A stretch of DNA of 64,000 nucleotides, from the NCBI RefSeq assembly GCF_005885605.1, contig NZ_SZVP01000007.1:1-64000 (forward strand), written 5' to 3'. Origin of the DNA: Colwellia ponticola (GTDB lineage Bacteria; Pseudomonadota; Gammaproteobacteria; Enterobacterales; Alteromonadaceae). Numbering within the stretch: the stretch's first letter is position 1; every line of letters begins with the position of its first letter. Positions 42,840 to 53,200 of the stretch are shown piece after piece. A model generated the notes under the pieces. That model had not been told where the DNA came from. It made no database searches and was given only the letters and a program-made list of their open reading frames with translations. Both the position numbers and the translations under genes were made by a program.

Positions 42840-43364
42840 TTAACTTGCTTTTTTGGTGATGATATGACCTGACGTTAAGTGCACAAAATCAACTTCATCA
42901 TTACCGGTAATATCAAAAGCTTGACCAAAGCCTTTAACATAGCGCCCTTTTTCAGGAATTAATTGGTACAGACAAAAGTCACCTAACTGACTTAAATTAT
43001 CGATGATTTCACCAAAGCGATCACGCAAGGCAGCAATAGCGGCCAGCCCTTCGCTTGATGTTTTATTAACTAATTTTGCCTGGGTATCAAAACTTAAACG
43101 ACGACGTGCATAAATTGATTTAGCCAGCGACTCATCTTCAATCATCATAATAGAAACCGCTTTGGCGGCTTTTAAGTTTTGACCGTGTTGAGCAATATCA
43201 CTGACTAAAATATAATAACCTTGGTCATTATGGGCGAAAGGAGTATAGCTAGTGTGCGGAATATCATTACTTAGGGTAGCAAGTTGTAAAGTTTTACATT
43301 GCTGTCTAAATTCAATAATTTCAGGACCTAAGCGACCTTGTAAACGTTGTTTTTTTTCCATCAT
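42840..43364 (-). CDS. hutZ: haem utilization protein HutZ (pyridoxamine-phosphate-oxidase fold)
   Basis: A 174-residue split-barrel protein of the HugZ/HutZ family, with L-Q-L-A-T-L-S-N-D-I-P-H-T-S-Y-T-P-F and the Y-I-L-V-S-D-I-A-Q-H-G-Q-N-L motif. In Vibrio cholerae HutZ degrades haem to release iron. The C-terminal G-R-Y-V-K-G-F-G-Q-A-F-D-I is the family's conserved haem-pocket end. It follows hutX by 51 bp and precedes the receptor gene by 100 bp. Confidence 0.92.
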   Translation of the reverse strand: MMEKKQRLQGRLGPEIIEFRQQCKTLQLATLSNDIPHTSYTPFAHNDQGYYILVSDIAQHGQNLKAAKAVSIMMIEDESLAKSIYARRRLSFDTQAKLVNKTSSEGLAAIAALRDRFGEIIDNLSQLGDFCLYQLIPEKGRYVKGFGQAFDITGNDEVDFVHLTSGHIITKKAS

Positions 43365-43415
43365 AATTTGCTCCTAGATTTAAAGCGAAAAGGGATTGTT
43401 TAACTAATTTTTTAG

Positions 43416-43934
43416 CTAACTAGCTAATGTATTTTTCATATTGGTAAAAGCCTCTACCTGAGTGCTAAGCAGCTGGCGTTTTTTATCGCGGCCAAGATAA
43501 ATTTTAAAAATACAATCTCCTTCAGCGGTAAAAAAAACAATGTAATGACTTTCCATCCCTCTAAATAGCTTGCTAACAAAAGCAATCTGTTTGATTAAAT
43601 CAATATGTAAATGGCCATGAAGCCCTTCTTTACCCATAATGTTGTAATAACCATGACCGAGCTTGCCTTTAGGGAATGGGCTTTTGAACTCAAAAATAGA
43701 GCCAAACGAATGCACTATGGTAGTGACATTGCCCCAATCTGACAGTTGTTGCAGGATAAATTCACAGTGTTCAGGCGCGACACAAGTCACCATCTCTTCA
43801 GGAAGTGCTAAAGTAACCTCTCCCTCACTTAAGTTCAGTTCTTGAGCTATATCGCCAACTAATTTTTGATCATTATCAAGTAACACTTGCTGTACTAAGG
43901 CTTGCACTTGTTCAATTTTTTTTGTTAAAAACAT
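43416..43934 (-). CDS. hutX: haem carrier HutX
   Basis: A 172-residue protein of the HutX/HuvX (ChuX-like) family, which binds cytosolic haem and hands it to HutZ. It has an N-terminal helix-rich segment with N-L-S-E-G-E-V-T-L-A-L-P, and the core G-S-I-F-E-F-K-S-P-F-P-K-G-K-L-G-H-G-Y-Y-N-I and G-L-H-G-H-L-H-I-D-L-I. It is the first gene of the minus-strand arm and diverges from tonB across the Fur-like site at 44029. Confidence 0.92.
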   Translation of the reverse strand: MFLTKKIEQVQALVQQVLLDNDQKLVGDIAQELNLSEGEVTLALPEEMVTCVAPEHCEFILQQLSDWGNVTTIVHSFGSIFEFKSPFPKGKLGHGYYNIMGKEGLHGHLHIDLIKQIAFVSKLFRGMESHYIVFFTAEGDCIFKIYLGRDKKRQLLSTQVEAFTNMKNTLAS

Positions 43935-44028
43935 GTTTTATTCTCTTCATTGCAGTTTATTGTGTCGTCATTACAACCAGCTTTGATTCATCATTTGGAT
44001 ATTACAGCAGATAAATCTAAATGCAAAT

Positions 44029-44047
44029 GATAATTGATCTCATAATC
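44029..44047. promoter_or_regulatory. Fur box between hutX and tonB
   Basis: GATAATTGATCTCATAATC matches the classical 19-bp Fur box at 13 positions and lies in a wider symmetrical element, AAATGAT...ATCATTT (44025-44051). A TATACT -10-like hexamer for tonB follows at 44056. The location between the two arms of a haem uptake locus fits iron repression by Fur. Confidence 0.75.
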
Positions 44048-44100
44048 ATTTAAGGTATACTTGGTTGATAGATAATTTATAACCAGGTTTTATTTTTGCT

Positions 44101-44829
44101 ATGACTCTTAACAGATATTTACTTTGTGCTGCGGTATCAGTAGCAATTCATAGTGTCTATGTTTTTGCTGATGAGCCTGCAATTAGCGTCGCTATGCATA
44201 ACCAGCAACAAAAAACGTCGTTAAATATTCAGTTATTAGCTATTAATAAATCGGCAAAAAAAACCGTAAAGGCCCAGCAAACGCCTGCTGAGCCTGTAGT
44301 CGCTGAGCCTATAACCACTAAGTCAACCGTAGCCGAATTAGCAGTTAAGCCGCTTGCTAAGGAAAAAGTTAAGCCAAAACAGGTTGAAGTGCAGCCGCCG
44401 GCTTTACCAGCAAAGCCGCGAGAAAATATGGTTAAAAAAGCGGTGACTGATCATCAAAAATTAGTTACTACCATGAAAGAGCCAACAATAAATAATGACC
44501 AAGATAAAGAAAAATTAACTAAAGCGCAGCAGCCAAGTAATGCCTTACCCGTACAAATACAACAACCAAGTTTTAAAACCAAACCGCAACCGATTAACTA
44601 CCCTCGTTTAGCTAAGCGCCGAAATATGCAAGGCGAAATCTTGGTTGAAATTTGGTTAGATGAGCAAGGCGAGCAAATAGAACAACGCATTATCAGCTCT
44701 TCTGGTTATCAATTATTAGATGACGCAGCACTAGCGTCCATCAAGCGCTGGCAATTTCAAGGCCACTCTAATGGTCATCAACAAATCGCTTCACGGGTAC
44801 AAATTCCCGTTACTTTTACTTTAGATTAA
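44101..44829 (+). CDS. tonB: energy transducer TonB
   Basis: A 242-residue TonB: N-terminal signal-anchor with the S-V-A-I-H-S segment (13-18) carrying the functional histidine, a periplasmic linker rich in Lys, Pro and Glu (about 50-150), and the C-terminal TonB domain (about 160-242) with Y-P-R-L-A-K-R-R-N-M-Q-G and W-x-F. It heads tonB-exbB-exbD-hmuTUV and probably serves the receptor across the divergent gap. Chromosomes of this group usually hold further TonB systems. Confidence 0.94.
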   Translation: MTLNRYLLCAAVSVAIHSVYVFADEPAISVAMHNQQQKTSLNIQLLAINKSAKKTVKAQQTPAEPVVAEPITTKSTVAELAVKPLAKEKVKPKQVEVQPPALPAKPRENMVKKAVTDHQKLVTTMKEPTINNDQDKEKLTKAQQPSNALPVQIQQPSFKTKPQPINYPRLAKRRNMQGEILVEIWLDEQGEQIEQRIISSSGYQLLDDAALASIKRWQFQGHSNGHQQIASRVQIPVTFTLD

Positions 44830-44844
44830 GCAGGATTAATACCC

Positions 44845-45582
44845 ATGCCACTTTTTAACTCTATTTATGCGCAGTTAGGCATGATGACTTGGCCACTTAC
44901 CGTTGTTTCACTGATCACACTGATGATAATACTTGAGCGAAGTTTATTTGTGCTGCTCAATTCACGTAATAGTACTCAGTATTTTATTCGTAAAATCTCC
45001 CAAATAAGTCAGGTTAACAGTGATGATTTAACCCTGCTTTCAACACAGCTAAGTGGTAATAAAGATACCTTTTCACAGGGCGCTAATATGCTTTTATCTC
45101 ATCGACATTTTAAAAAATCGTTGCGTGAAGAGTCTGTTAGTTTGTGGTTGCAAAAAAAACGTCAAAACTACACCTCTGGTTTGCGAGTACTGACTATTAT
45201 TGGCGTTATTAGTCCTTTAATAGGCTTGTTAGGTACGGTGTTAGGTTTAATCGATATGTTTAAAAACTTAGGCACAATGAACGGCGTTATTGCGCCGGCG
45301 CAACTTGCTGATGGCTTGGGATTGGCTATGTCGACCACAGCGGCAGGCTTATTAGTGGCATTACCAGCAATAACGAGTGCACAACTCTTTCACTTGTGGG
45401 CAGACAGAGCTTTAGCGCAAATTGAGTACGGTTTAAATCACTGTAATTTATTTTTAGAAGGCGTGACGTACCACGCTAACGTTAGTAAACACAGCGTACA
45501 AGGGGCGAGTAACAATAATGCTGAGACACCCTTAACCACAAATACAGCTACATCAACATCTACGGCAGCGACATTGGCATGA
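44845..45582 (+). CDS. exbB: TonB motor protein ExbB
   Basis: ExbB is the pentameric inner-membrane stator that uses the proton gradient to drive TonB. The 245-residue protein has three membrane segments, with the long conserved core R-V-L-T-I-I-G-V-I-S-P-L-I-G-L-L-G-T-V-L-G (about 113-133) and G-L-A-M-S-T-T-A-A-G-L-L-V-A-L-P. The last 25 residues are a Thr/Ser/Ala-rich tail of low complexity. Its stop overlaps exbD by four bases (ATGA). Confidence 0.95.
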   Translation: MPLFNSIYAQLGMMTWPLTVVSLITLMIILERSLFVLLNSRNSTQYFIRKISQISQVNSDDLTLLSTQLSGNKDTFSQGANMLLSHRHFKKSLREESVSLWLQKKRQNYTSGLRVLTIIGVISPLIGLLGTVLGLIDMFKNLGTMNGVIAPAQLADGLGLAMSTTAAGLLVALPAITSAQLFHLWADRALAQIEYGLNHCNLFLEGVTYHANVSKHSVQGASNNNAETPLTTNTATSTSTAATLA

Positions 45583-46001
45583 TAAGCGTAAGTTCAAGCC
45601 AAGACACCGTTACCTCGTCTCCCGATTTAGCACCGTTACTCGATATTATTTTTATTGTCATGGTGTTTTTATTACTTACGGCAAACATCACTATTGAAAC
45701 CATGCAAGTTGATATACCTACCACCGCAGATAGCGAAGTATTGCAAACACCAGCGGCAGACGCATTAGCAATTAATATTCTTGCCAGTGCACCTTACTGG
45801 GCCATTAAAAAGCAATCTTATGCTGATTGGCCGAGTTTTAGTGAAGCACTACTAAAGCAGCATAATAATAACCAGCAACAACCTCTTGTGATTGGGGTCG
45901 ACAAAAACGCGCCAGTAGAGCGAATGCTTAAGCTGCTGGCTTTTTTACAAAAAAATAATATCAATGCTACCAGCATTATTATGGAAGAAGAGTCATTATG
46001 A
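45579..46001 (+). CDS. exbD: TonB motor protein ExbD
   Basis: A 140-residue single-span protein. The membrane segment (about 18-42) carries the essential aspartate in P-L-L-D-I-I-F-I-V-M-V-F-L-L-L, and the periplasmic domain follows. It is the rotor element partnered with ExbB. It overlaps both neighbours by four bases (ATGA), so translation of exbB-exbD-hmuT is coupled. Confidence 0.95.
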   Translation: MISVSSSQDTVTSSPDLAPLLDIIFIVMVFLLLTANITIETMQVDIPTTADSEVLQTPAADALAINILASAPYWAIKKQSYADWPSFSEALLKQHNNNQQQPLVIGVDKNAPVERMLKLLAFLQKNNINATSIIMEEESL

Positions 46002-46906
46002 AGAAAACTATCTTTGGATTTGGATTAGGCTTAGGTAAATTAGTTAAGCCAACCGCTTATTCATTAAAAATATACTGTTTTAGCACCCTAGTATTATTAG
46101 TATTAACTGTGCAGTCGGCTAACGCGCAAGCAAAAGAGCGCATGATCAGTGCCGGCTCAAGTGTTACTGAGCTGTTTCTGGCGTTAGAGGCAACCGATCA
46201 ATTAGTGGCGGTTGACCTCTCTAGCCGAGCTATTATAACTTCACCTAATATTGAACAGGTAGGTTATCATCGACAATTGTCTGCTGAAGGACTAATGGCC
46301 TTAAATCCAACACGTCTTATTGGCTCTAATGAAATGGGACCTGAAACAACGTTGCAATTATTAGCAGCAAGCCAGGTTGATGTGATTACAGTGCCTTCGG
46401 GCAACTCGGTTAAAGATCTTTATCAACGTATTGATACCATTGCTAAATTAACTAATACGCAAGCTAATGTCGCGCCGTTAAAGCAAAAAATAGCAGCATC
46501 AATCTCGCAATTAAAAAATAACCCACTAAGTACCAGCCCTAAAGTGCTTTTTTTAATGGTTAGTCAAGACCGACCAGCAACCGTCGCAGGTAATGACACG
46601 CCGATTAATACCATTATCACCTTAGCTGGCGGAAGTAACCCTGCTGCCCAGTCAGTGAATTCTTATAAGCCATTATCTTATGAAGCCATAATAGCTATGG
46701 CACCTGATTATATTTTAGTGAGTGAGCGTGCTTGGCAAAAATTTAACGGTAAAGATGGCTTGTTAACACAATTGCCTTTACTCAAGGCAACGACTGCTGG
46801 TCAACACGGTAATATTTTATCTATTCCAAGCAGCGCTATTATTGGTGGCTTTGGTATAGAAAGTATTGAACTTGCTAAACAACTTAACCAGTTATTTACT
46901 CAATAG
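45998..46906 (+). CDS. hmuT: haem ABC transporter periplasmic binding protein
   Basis: A 302-residue class III binding protein (TroA/BtuF fold). A long signal region (about 1-45) ends in S-A-N-A, followed by the mature start R-M-I-S-A-G-S-S-V-T-E-L, typical of HmuT/HutB. It contains V-G-Y-H-R-Q-L-S-A-E-G-L with a tyrosine in the position that ligates haem in HmuT proteins. It delivers haem to the HmuUV permease encoded next. Confidence 0.92.
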   Translation: MKKTIFGFGLGLGKLVKPTAYSLKIYCFSTLVLLVLTVQSANAQAKERMISAGSSVTELFLALEATDQLVAVDLSSRAIITSPNIEQVGYHRQLSAEGLMALNPTRLIGSNEMGPETTLQLLAASQVDVITVPSGNSVKDLYQRIDTIAKLTNTQANVAPLKQKIAASISQLKNNPLSTSPKVLFLMVSQDRPATVAGNDTPINTIITLAGGSNPAAQSVNSYKPLSYEAIIAMAPDYILVSERAWQKFNGKDGLLTQLPLLKATTAGQHGNILSIPSSAIIGGFGIESIELAKQLNQLFTQ

Positions 46907-46934
46907 CTACTGCAACATGATCAAGCTATAAACT

Positions 46935-48077
46935 ATGAAACTAACTAGCCAATACTCATCGAAAAAAACGGCATTAAATAGCCTTAGCTTAATAAATATT
47001 AAGCTATTACTGAGTTATATTAAGCGTATTGTCTGTGCGCCTAAAACAACAACCACTAAGTTAGTTATACTACTTTTTGTGGTTTTATACGGTGCTGCTA
47101 TTGCATCAGTCACTATCGGGCCAATGAATATTAGTTTAAGCCAAAGCATTAATGCTTTACTGCCCAGCGTATTACAAACACAAGAAATACCCAGTCATAT
47201 TGCCTTAGTAGTACAGCAAATTCGTTTACCAAGAACTTTATTAGCAATAAGTGTTGGCGCTATTTTGGCGATAACGGGTGTGGTAATGCAGGGGTTATTT
47301 CGTAATCCGTTAGCAGACCCTGGCATTATTGGCGTATCTGCTGGCGCCTCGCTCGGAGCAGCTATTGCTATTGTACTCTTTAGTTCGCTAGCACAAAGCT
47401 ACCCACTATTATTGCTCTTTGGCACTGTGCCGCTGTTTTCATTTTTAGGTGGTGCTATTACCACCGTTATTGTTTATAAGCTGGGTACTAATGCGTATGG
47501 TACTTCGGTCACCATGATGCTACTTGCTGGCGTTGCTGTTGGCGCGCTCTCGGGTGCTGGCTTGGGATTAATGAATTATTATGCTGATGATCAAGCGCTG
47601 CGCGACTTATCATTGTGGACTATGGGCTCACTTGCCGGCGCTAATGCTGAAGGGCTTATTTTATCTTTTAGCGCACTCATCATACTTTTTAGCTTATTTT
47701 ATAAAGAAGCGAATAGCCTTAATGCCCTACTATTGGGCGAATCTGAAGCGAAACACTTAGGTATTCGCGTACAACGATTAAAACGTCGTTTAATCTTATT
47801 AGCTGCGGCAGGCGTTGGTATTACCGTTGCTTTAGCAGGTATGATTGGTTTTATTGGTCTTATCGTGCCGCATTTAGGACGCATGCTAATAGGCCCTAAC
47901 CATAAGGTACTATTGCCTATTTCAATGTTGATTGGCGCATTACTACTACTGGTTGCCGATATGATTGCCCGTACACTCGTTGCTCCCCTTGATATGCCTG
48001 TTGGTATTGTGACAGCTTTATTGGGCGCGCCTTTTTTTATTTGGTTACTCATTCAACAAAAAGGGCGTTTATCATGA
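46935..48077 (+). CDS. hmuU: haem ABC transporter permease
   Basis: A 380-residue FecCD-family permease with about ten membrane spans. It shows R-L-P-R-T-L-L-A-I (96-104), G-V-V-M-Q-G-L-F-R-N-P-L-A-D-P-G-I-I-G-V-S-A-G-A-S (split here only by description), and G-F-I-G-L-I-V-P-H-L-G-R. The N-terminus is extended by about 40 polar residues before the first span, longer than usual; the start at 46935 could therefore lie farther in. It overlaps hmuV by four bases. Confidence 0.93.
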   Translation: MKLTSQYSSKKTALNSLSLINIKLLLSYIKRIVCAPKTTTTKLVILLFVVLYGAAIASVTIGPMNISLSQSINALLPSVLQTQEIPSHIALVVQQIRLPRTLLAISVGAILAITGVVMQGLFRNPLADPGIIGVSAGASLGAAIAIVLFSSLAQSYPLLLLFGTVPLFSFLGGAITTVIVYKLGTNAYGTSVTMMLLAGVAVGALSGAGLGLMNYYADDQALRDLSLWTMGSLAGANAEGLILSFSALIILFSLFYKEANSLNALLLGESEAKHLGIRVQRLKRRLILLAAAGVGITVALAGMIGFIGLIVPHLGRMLIGPNHKVLLPISMLIGALLLLVADMIARTLVAPLDMPVGIVTALLGAPFFIWLLIQQKGRLS

Positions 48078-48856
48078 GAAAAAAATTTATTGAATTAGAT
48101 AACCTACAACTTAAATTTAGTAAAAAAACTATTTTAAACAACGTTTCAACTCATTTTAATGCGGGCGAGTTAACGGTAATCTTAGGGCCTAACGGCACGG
48201 GTAAAAGTAGTTTATTGAAAATTATTACTGGCGAATTAACAAGCGAAAACCGTAACACTACCATTAGCTACTTTGAGCAAGACGCAGCCAGTTGGCAACC
48301 CGAGCATATCGCCAAGCATTTAGGGGTACTGCCACAATCAAGTAATCTTACTTTTAATTTCAAGGTGGAAGATGTGGTATTGCTTGGCGGCATCGCCTTA
48401 TCAGCAAGTGACTCTGAAATAAAAGCAATAGCGGCAGAAAATATGCAACTCACCGAAGTAAGCTCGCTAGTTGGCCGACTCTACCCAACGCTTTCTGGTG
48501 GGGAAAAACAGCGAGTTCATTTAGCACGGGTACTGACGCAACTAGCCCAAAGCGGCGATAAAAAAGTATTATTGCTGGACGAACCCACAGCAGCTTTAGA
48601 CTTATCGCATCAACATAGCACCTTAGCTTTAGCCAAAAAAATGGCAAAGGCTGGTGCAGCAGTGATTATTGTTATGCATGATCTTAATTTAGCGGCGCAA
48701 TATGCTGATAGATTATTAATGTTAAATCAAGGAGCTATTGTTGCGGATGGCACACCGTGGCAAGTGTTGACTGAAGAGAATATAGCGGCGGTTTATCAGT
48801 GGCAGGTAACCATTATTGCTCACCCACAACATCAATATCCATTAGTACTTAGTTAA
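48074..48856 (+). CDS. hmuV: haem ABC transporter ATP-binding protein
   Basis: A 260-residue ABC ATPase with Walker A G-P-N-G-T-G-K-S (38-45), Q-loop L-P-Q-S-S-N-L, signature L-S-G-G-E-K-Q-R and Walker B V-L-L-L-D-E-P, then the H-loop V-M-H-D-L-N. It powers haem import with HmuU. The start at 48074 is set by the ATGA overlap with hmuU; an in-frame ATG-like codon at 48041 lies inside hmuU. Last gene of the operon. Confidence 0.94.
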   Translation: MRKKFIELDNLQLKFSKKTILNNVSTHFNAGELTVILGPNGTGKSSLLKIITGELTSENRNTTISYFEQDAASWQPEHIAKHLGVLPQSSNLTFNFKVEDVVLLGGIALSASDSEIKAIAAENMQLTEVSSLVGRLYPTLSGGEKQRVHLARVLTQLAQSGDKKVLLLDEPTAALDLSHQHSTLALAKKMAKAGAAVIIVMHDLNLAAQYADRLLMLNQGAIVADGTPWQVLTEENIAAVYQWQVTIIAHPQHQYPLVLS

Positions 48857-48893
48857 TTGAGCAGAGCACTTTCTATAAAGACGAAGAAAAAAG

Positions 48894-48970
48894 TGGTCCA
48901 CCCGACAGGATTTGAACCTGTGACCTCACGCTTCGGAGGCGTGAACTCTATCCAGCTGAGCTACGGGTGG
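48894..48970 (-). tRNA. tRNA-Arg (CCG)
   Basis: A full 77-nt cloverleaf on the minus strand. The acceptor CCACCCG pairs with CGGGTGG, then discriminator A and an encoded CCA. The D arm is GCTC-AGCTGGATA-GAGT, the anticodon stem CACGC/GCGTG holds the loop CTCCGAA with anticodon CCG, and the T arm is ACAGG-TTCAAAT-CCTGT. It decodes the arginine codon CGG. The rest of the 339-bp gap from hmuV to the efflux gene shows nothing else I can support. Confidence 0.95.
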
Positions 48971-49195
48971 CTTGTGTCTCAACTAACTATATGTTGAACA
49001 GGCAAATTTTATAGTTAATGGCGTATTTTGTCTAGTGAAGATGTTTTTTATTATTATGACCGTATTTTAAAGCTGAATATAGTTTGAACGACCGTGATAT
49101 AAAATATGGCTGTTACCGCTAATATTTATGTACATTATAAGTAAAACTCCCTAGAGTTGTTGGTACTCTGTTAATTTTTCGGTTAAATCATCAAA

Positions 49196-50227
49196 ATGAA
49201 GTCACCTCTTGTCGGATTGTTTTCCATTGTTATCATCATTGTGTCCTGCGTTCTCCCTAGTTATGCGCAACAGCTTGAAACTAAAACGATTCAAGCTGAG
49301 CTAATGGTTAAAAAAATTAACCGTACCGGTAAACTAACGTTTAAACGCACCTTAAATTTATCCTTTAAAAGTAGCGGCTACCTAGATAAATTAAATGTTG
49401 ATGAAGGTGATAGTTTTACTGCGGGTCAATTACTCGCACAACTTGATACCGAAGAGCTTATCGCTGAGAAAAATTCGAGCTATGCACGCTTGTTACAAGC
49501 CAGGCGAGAGGTTGGTCGTGTTAATACCTTATTGAGTAAGAATCTTAGTTCACAACAAGCATTAGACGATGCTAAAACCTTAGTTGACACAACGAATGCG
49601 AGTTACAAGGTTGCCGCCTATAATCTCGAAAAATCCGAGCTAATAGCGCCTTTTAATGGTGTGGTACTTACTCGCTTTAGCGAACTTGGCGAGCTACAAA
49701 GTCCCAGTCAAAGTGCGTTAAATATAGCTGCGATAGAAAATAATTTAGTGGTGCGTGTCGCCTTAACCGCTACAGAATTAAGCTTAATTAAATTAGAGCA
49801 AAGAATTGATATTAATTTATCCCCGTTAGGTTTAGTTACCGGTACCGTTAGTAAAATCCCCGCGATTGCAGACCAACAAAGTCATTTATTTAATATTGAA
49901 ATATCATTAACCAACTTAAAAGAAGACCAAGTGGTTGTTGGGCAGTTAGCTCATGTTGAAACTGATGTAATTACCAATACCTTTGCTTATAAACTACCTA
50001 TTAAGGCGCTTAATAGTGTTGATAATCAAGGCAGAGCCCTAATTATGGTGTTAGATAGCAGCTCAACTGAAACAGCAAGTTATCATCAGCAAGCCTTCTT
50101 TATTGAACAGCTTTCCAATGAATATATTTACTTATCTACCCAAGCCAATGCTAAGCCATTAACTGTTGTTACCAGAGGCTGGCAACATCTTACCTTAGAA
50201 AGTAAGCAACTTGATCAAGTGAAGTAA
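49196..50227 (+). CDS. RND efflux membrane fusion (adaptor) protein
   Basis: A 343-residue periplasmic adaptor. It has a signal peptide ending near S-Y-A/Q (about 22-24), a lipoyl half-motif (S-G-Y-L-D-K-L-N-V-D-E-G-D and L-A-Q-L-D-T-E-E-L), a short coiled-coil hairpin (about 85-130), the second lipoyl half (E-L-I-A-P-F-N-G-V-V-L-T-R-F) and beta-barrel domains. It links the RND pump encoded 13 bp downstream to an outer-membrane TolC channel encoded elsewhere. The substrate is unknown. Confidence 0.92.
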   Translation: MKSPLVGLFSIVIIIVSCVLPSYAQQLETKTIQAELMVKKINRTGKLTFKRTLNLSFKSSGYLDKLNVDEGDSFTAGQLLAQLDTEELIAEKNSSYARLLQARREVGRVNTLLSKNLSSQQALDDAKTLVDTTNASYKVAAYNLEKSELIAPFNGVVLTRFSELGELQSPSQSALNIAAIENNLVVRVALTATELSLIKLEQRIDINLSPLGLVTGTVSKIPAIADQQSHLFNIEISLTNLKEDQVVVGQLAHVETDVITNTFAYKLPIKALNSVDNQGRALIMVLDSSSTETASYHQQAFFIEQLSNEYIYLSTQANAKPLTVVTRGWQHLTLESKQLDQVK

Positions 50228-50240
50228 AGGGATATACCAA

Positions 50241-53200
50241 ATGAAACTCCCTAAACTAGCGATAGCAAATGCGCAATTTACCCTAACTATTTTTTTACTC
50301 TTAGTATTAGTTGGCGTGGTGTCTTATTTAAATATGCCTCGCTCAGAAGATCCCCAATTTGACCTGCCCGTTACCTTAATTGAAGTGGTTTATCCTGGTG
50401 CTTCACCCAGTGATATTGAAACCTTAGTGGTTGATCCACTTGAAGAAGAAATTGCTGATATAGAAAACATTAAAAAAATTGAAGCAAAAATACATAACGG
50501 TGCGGTGCGTATTACCATCGACTTTCTTTACGGTACTGATGCTGAAGCAGCGTTTAATAAAGTAAAACAGGCGGTATCAACGGTAAGACCTAACTTACCT
50601 GAAGGCATTGCTGAGTTACTTGTGTTAAAGGCAACACCCAGTAGTGTCGCCATAATGCAGCTAGCGTTGTGGTCAGAGCCTACCGACTATAAAACCATGG
50701 AGTTGCATGCCAAGTTACTGGAAAAAAGATTAGAAACCATAGCGAGCGTGCGTAAGGCAAGTATATGGGGATATCCGCGGCAAATTGTCGCCATAGATAT
50801 TAACTTAGCCTCGTTAAAATATTACGGCTTAGCCTTAACAGATGTCACGCAAGTACTACAAGGTAGAGCCTTAAATATAACGCCAGGTTTTGTTGATGCC
50901 AGTACCCGGCGATTTAATGTTAAAGCCAGTGGTAACTTCACCCAAATAGACCAAATAGAAAATACCGTGATTAGCGATAGTAATATCGCTAGCGCTAATG
51001 GCATTTTAAAAATTAAAGATATTGCACAAGTAAACTTTGCCGATGCCGAGCCAAGTTATTTAGCTTACTTTGATGATACACCGGCAATATTTATTACTGT
51101 TGAGCAACGTGAAAAAACCAATATATTTGTATTAACTGACGAAATAAATCAAGAAATAGAAAAGTTTACCCAGAGCTTACCTAACGGCGTTAAACTCGCC
51201 AAATTATTTCAGCAAGCTGATAGCGTACATGTCCGTGTTAATGGATTTTTTGATAACCTAACACAAGGTTTGGTTATTGTCGGCTTAATGGCATTACTAT
51301 TTTTAGGGCTCAGAGAAGCCTTAGTAGTGATTATTGCTATTCCAATTTCTTTTTTAATGGCGATTGGTTGGCTTGATTTTAGTGGTTATGGCTTACAGCA
51401 AATGTCGATAGTGGGCTTAATTATCGCATTAGGCTTGTTAGTTGATAACGCCATTGTCGTTACCGAGAGTATTCATAGGGAAAATAAGCTGGGGAACGAT
51501 ATTAACCAAGCGGCGGCAATAGGCACCACCAAAGTCGCGTGGGCTATTGCTAGTGGCACTATTACCACGATGTTAGCTTTTCTTCCTATGCTAATGATCC
51601 AAAGTAATACCGGCGACTTTATTCGCTCAATGCCCGTTACTGTGGTGTTGGTATTATTGGCTTCATTATTAGTCGCGTTAACCTTAACACCACTGTTAGC
51701 CAGTAAATTACTACGCGTTATTGAAAAAGGCAGCGAGCCTAAACCAGCTAAAATTAAAACGTTACAACATTACGCTAATAAATTTGCTGAAACGCGTTAT
51801 AGTGATACGTTAACGATATTAATGCGTTATAAATTGATAGTCATCGCCGTTAGTTTAATACTACTAGTGACGATGTTTTCTTTGTTTGGCCAAGTGGGCG
51901 TTAGTTTATTTCCCAAAGCAGAGAAGCCGATGTTATTAATTAATGTCACCACTCCAGCTAACTCATCATTAACCTATACCGACGAAGTGCTGCAACAAGT
52001 GCGTCAGCATGTTAAGCAGTATGATTTAGTTGATAACGTCGCGCTCAACATTGGTAATGCTAATCCTCGTATTTATTATAATGAAGTACCTAAGCGAGGC
52101 ATGATCCGCTTTGGCCAAGCCTTACTGGTACTAAAAGATTATCAATATGATGAAGTAACCGCGTTAGTCAAAAAATTACGTGCTGATTTTAGTGATTGGC
52201 AGCAGGCGGAAATTACCGTTAAAGAATTTACTCAAGGGCCGGTGACCGATCAGGTTATTGCTATTCGATTACTCAGTGAGTCGTTAACTGATCTTGAGCA
52301 TGTTGCTCATGACCTTACCACTAAAATGCGCACCTTACCTGGCGTAGTTAATATAGACAACCCTATTGGTATGGCTAACACTGAGTTAGCATTGACTATT
52401 GACTATCAACAAGCGGCATTAAGTGGCGTGAGTATTGAGCGCTTAGATAAAACAATCAGCACGTTATTGTCAGGTACTAGTATTGGTCAATTCAATGATA
52501 TTAATGGTGAAGATTATCCTATTATGATCCGCCAAAAATCACCTAATGTTGATAGTTTTTCAGCCATTGAAATTATCAATAATCAAGGTGTTGCTATTCC
52601 GCTTGAGCAACTGGCAGCGATAGAATTAAAAAAAGGTGATAGTGATTTTTTTCATTACCAAAAATTACGTATGGCTAAAGTATCCGCTGATGTTGAAACC
52701 GGTTATTCAGTCGGAGAAATCACACAAAAATTAGTTGAGTACCTTGAGCAGTATGACTTACCCGCAGGCATGAATTTCACCTTAGGCGGTGAAGAAGAAT
52801 CTCGGCAAAAAACCTTTGCCGGCTTAACACAAGTGATGTTGATTACCGCGATGGGCATATTTGCCGTGTTAGTGTTACAGTTTAAGTCTATTTTACAACC
52901 GGTTATTATTTTTAGCTCTATTCCTTTTGCTATGGCAGGATCTATTGTTGGCTTATATTTAACAGGCTTATCTTTTTCGATGATGGCCTTTGTTGGCTTA
53001 ATTAGTTTATTTGGCATTGTGGTAAACAACGCTATTATCTTGATTGATAGTACCAATGTTAATTTACGCTTAGGTTTAGACAAACGTGACGCCATTTTAA
53101 AAGCCAGTGCGGTGCGTTTTACCCCTATATTATTAACTACCTTAACGACTATAGGCGGATTAATTCCCTTAACCTTATATGGTGGTAGTTTATGGCAACC

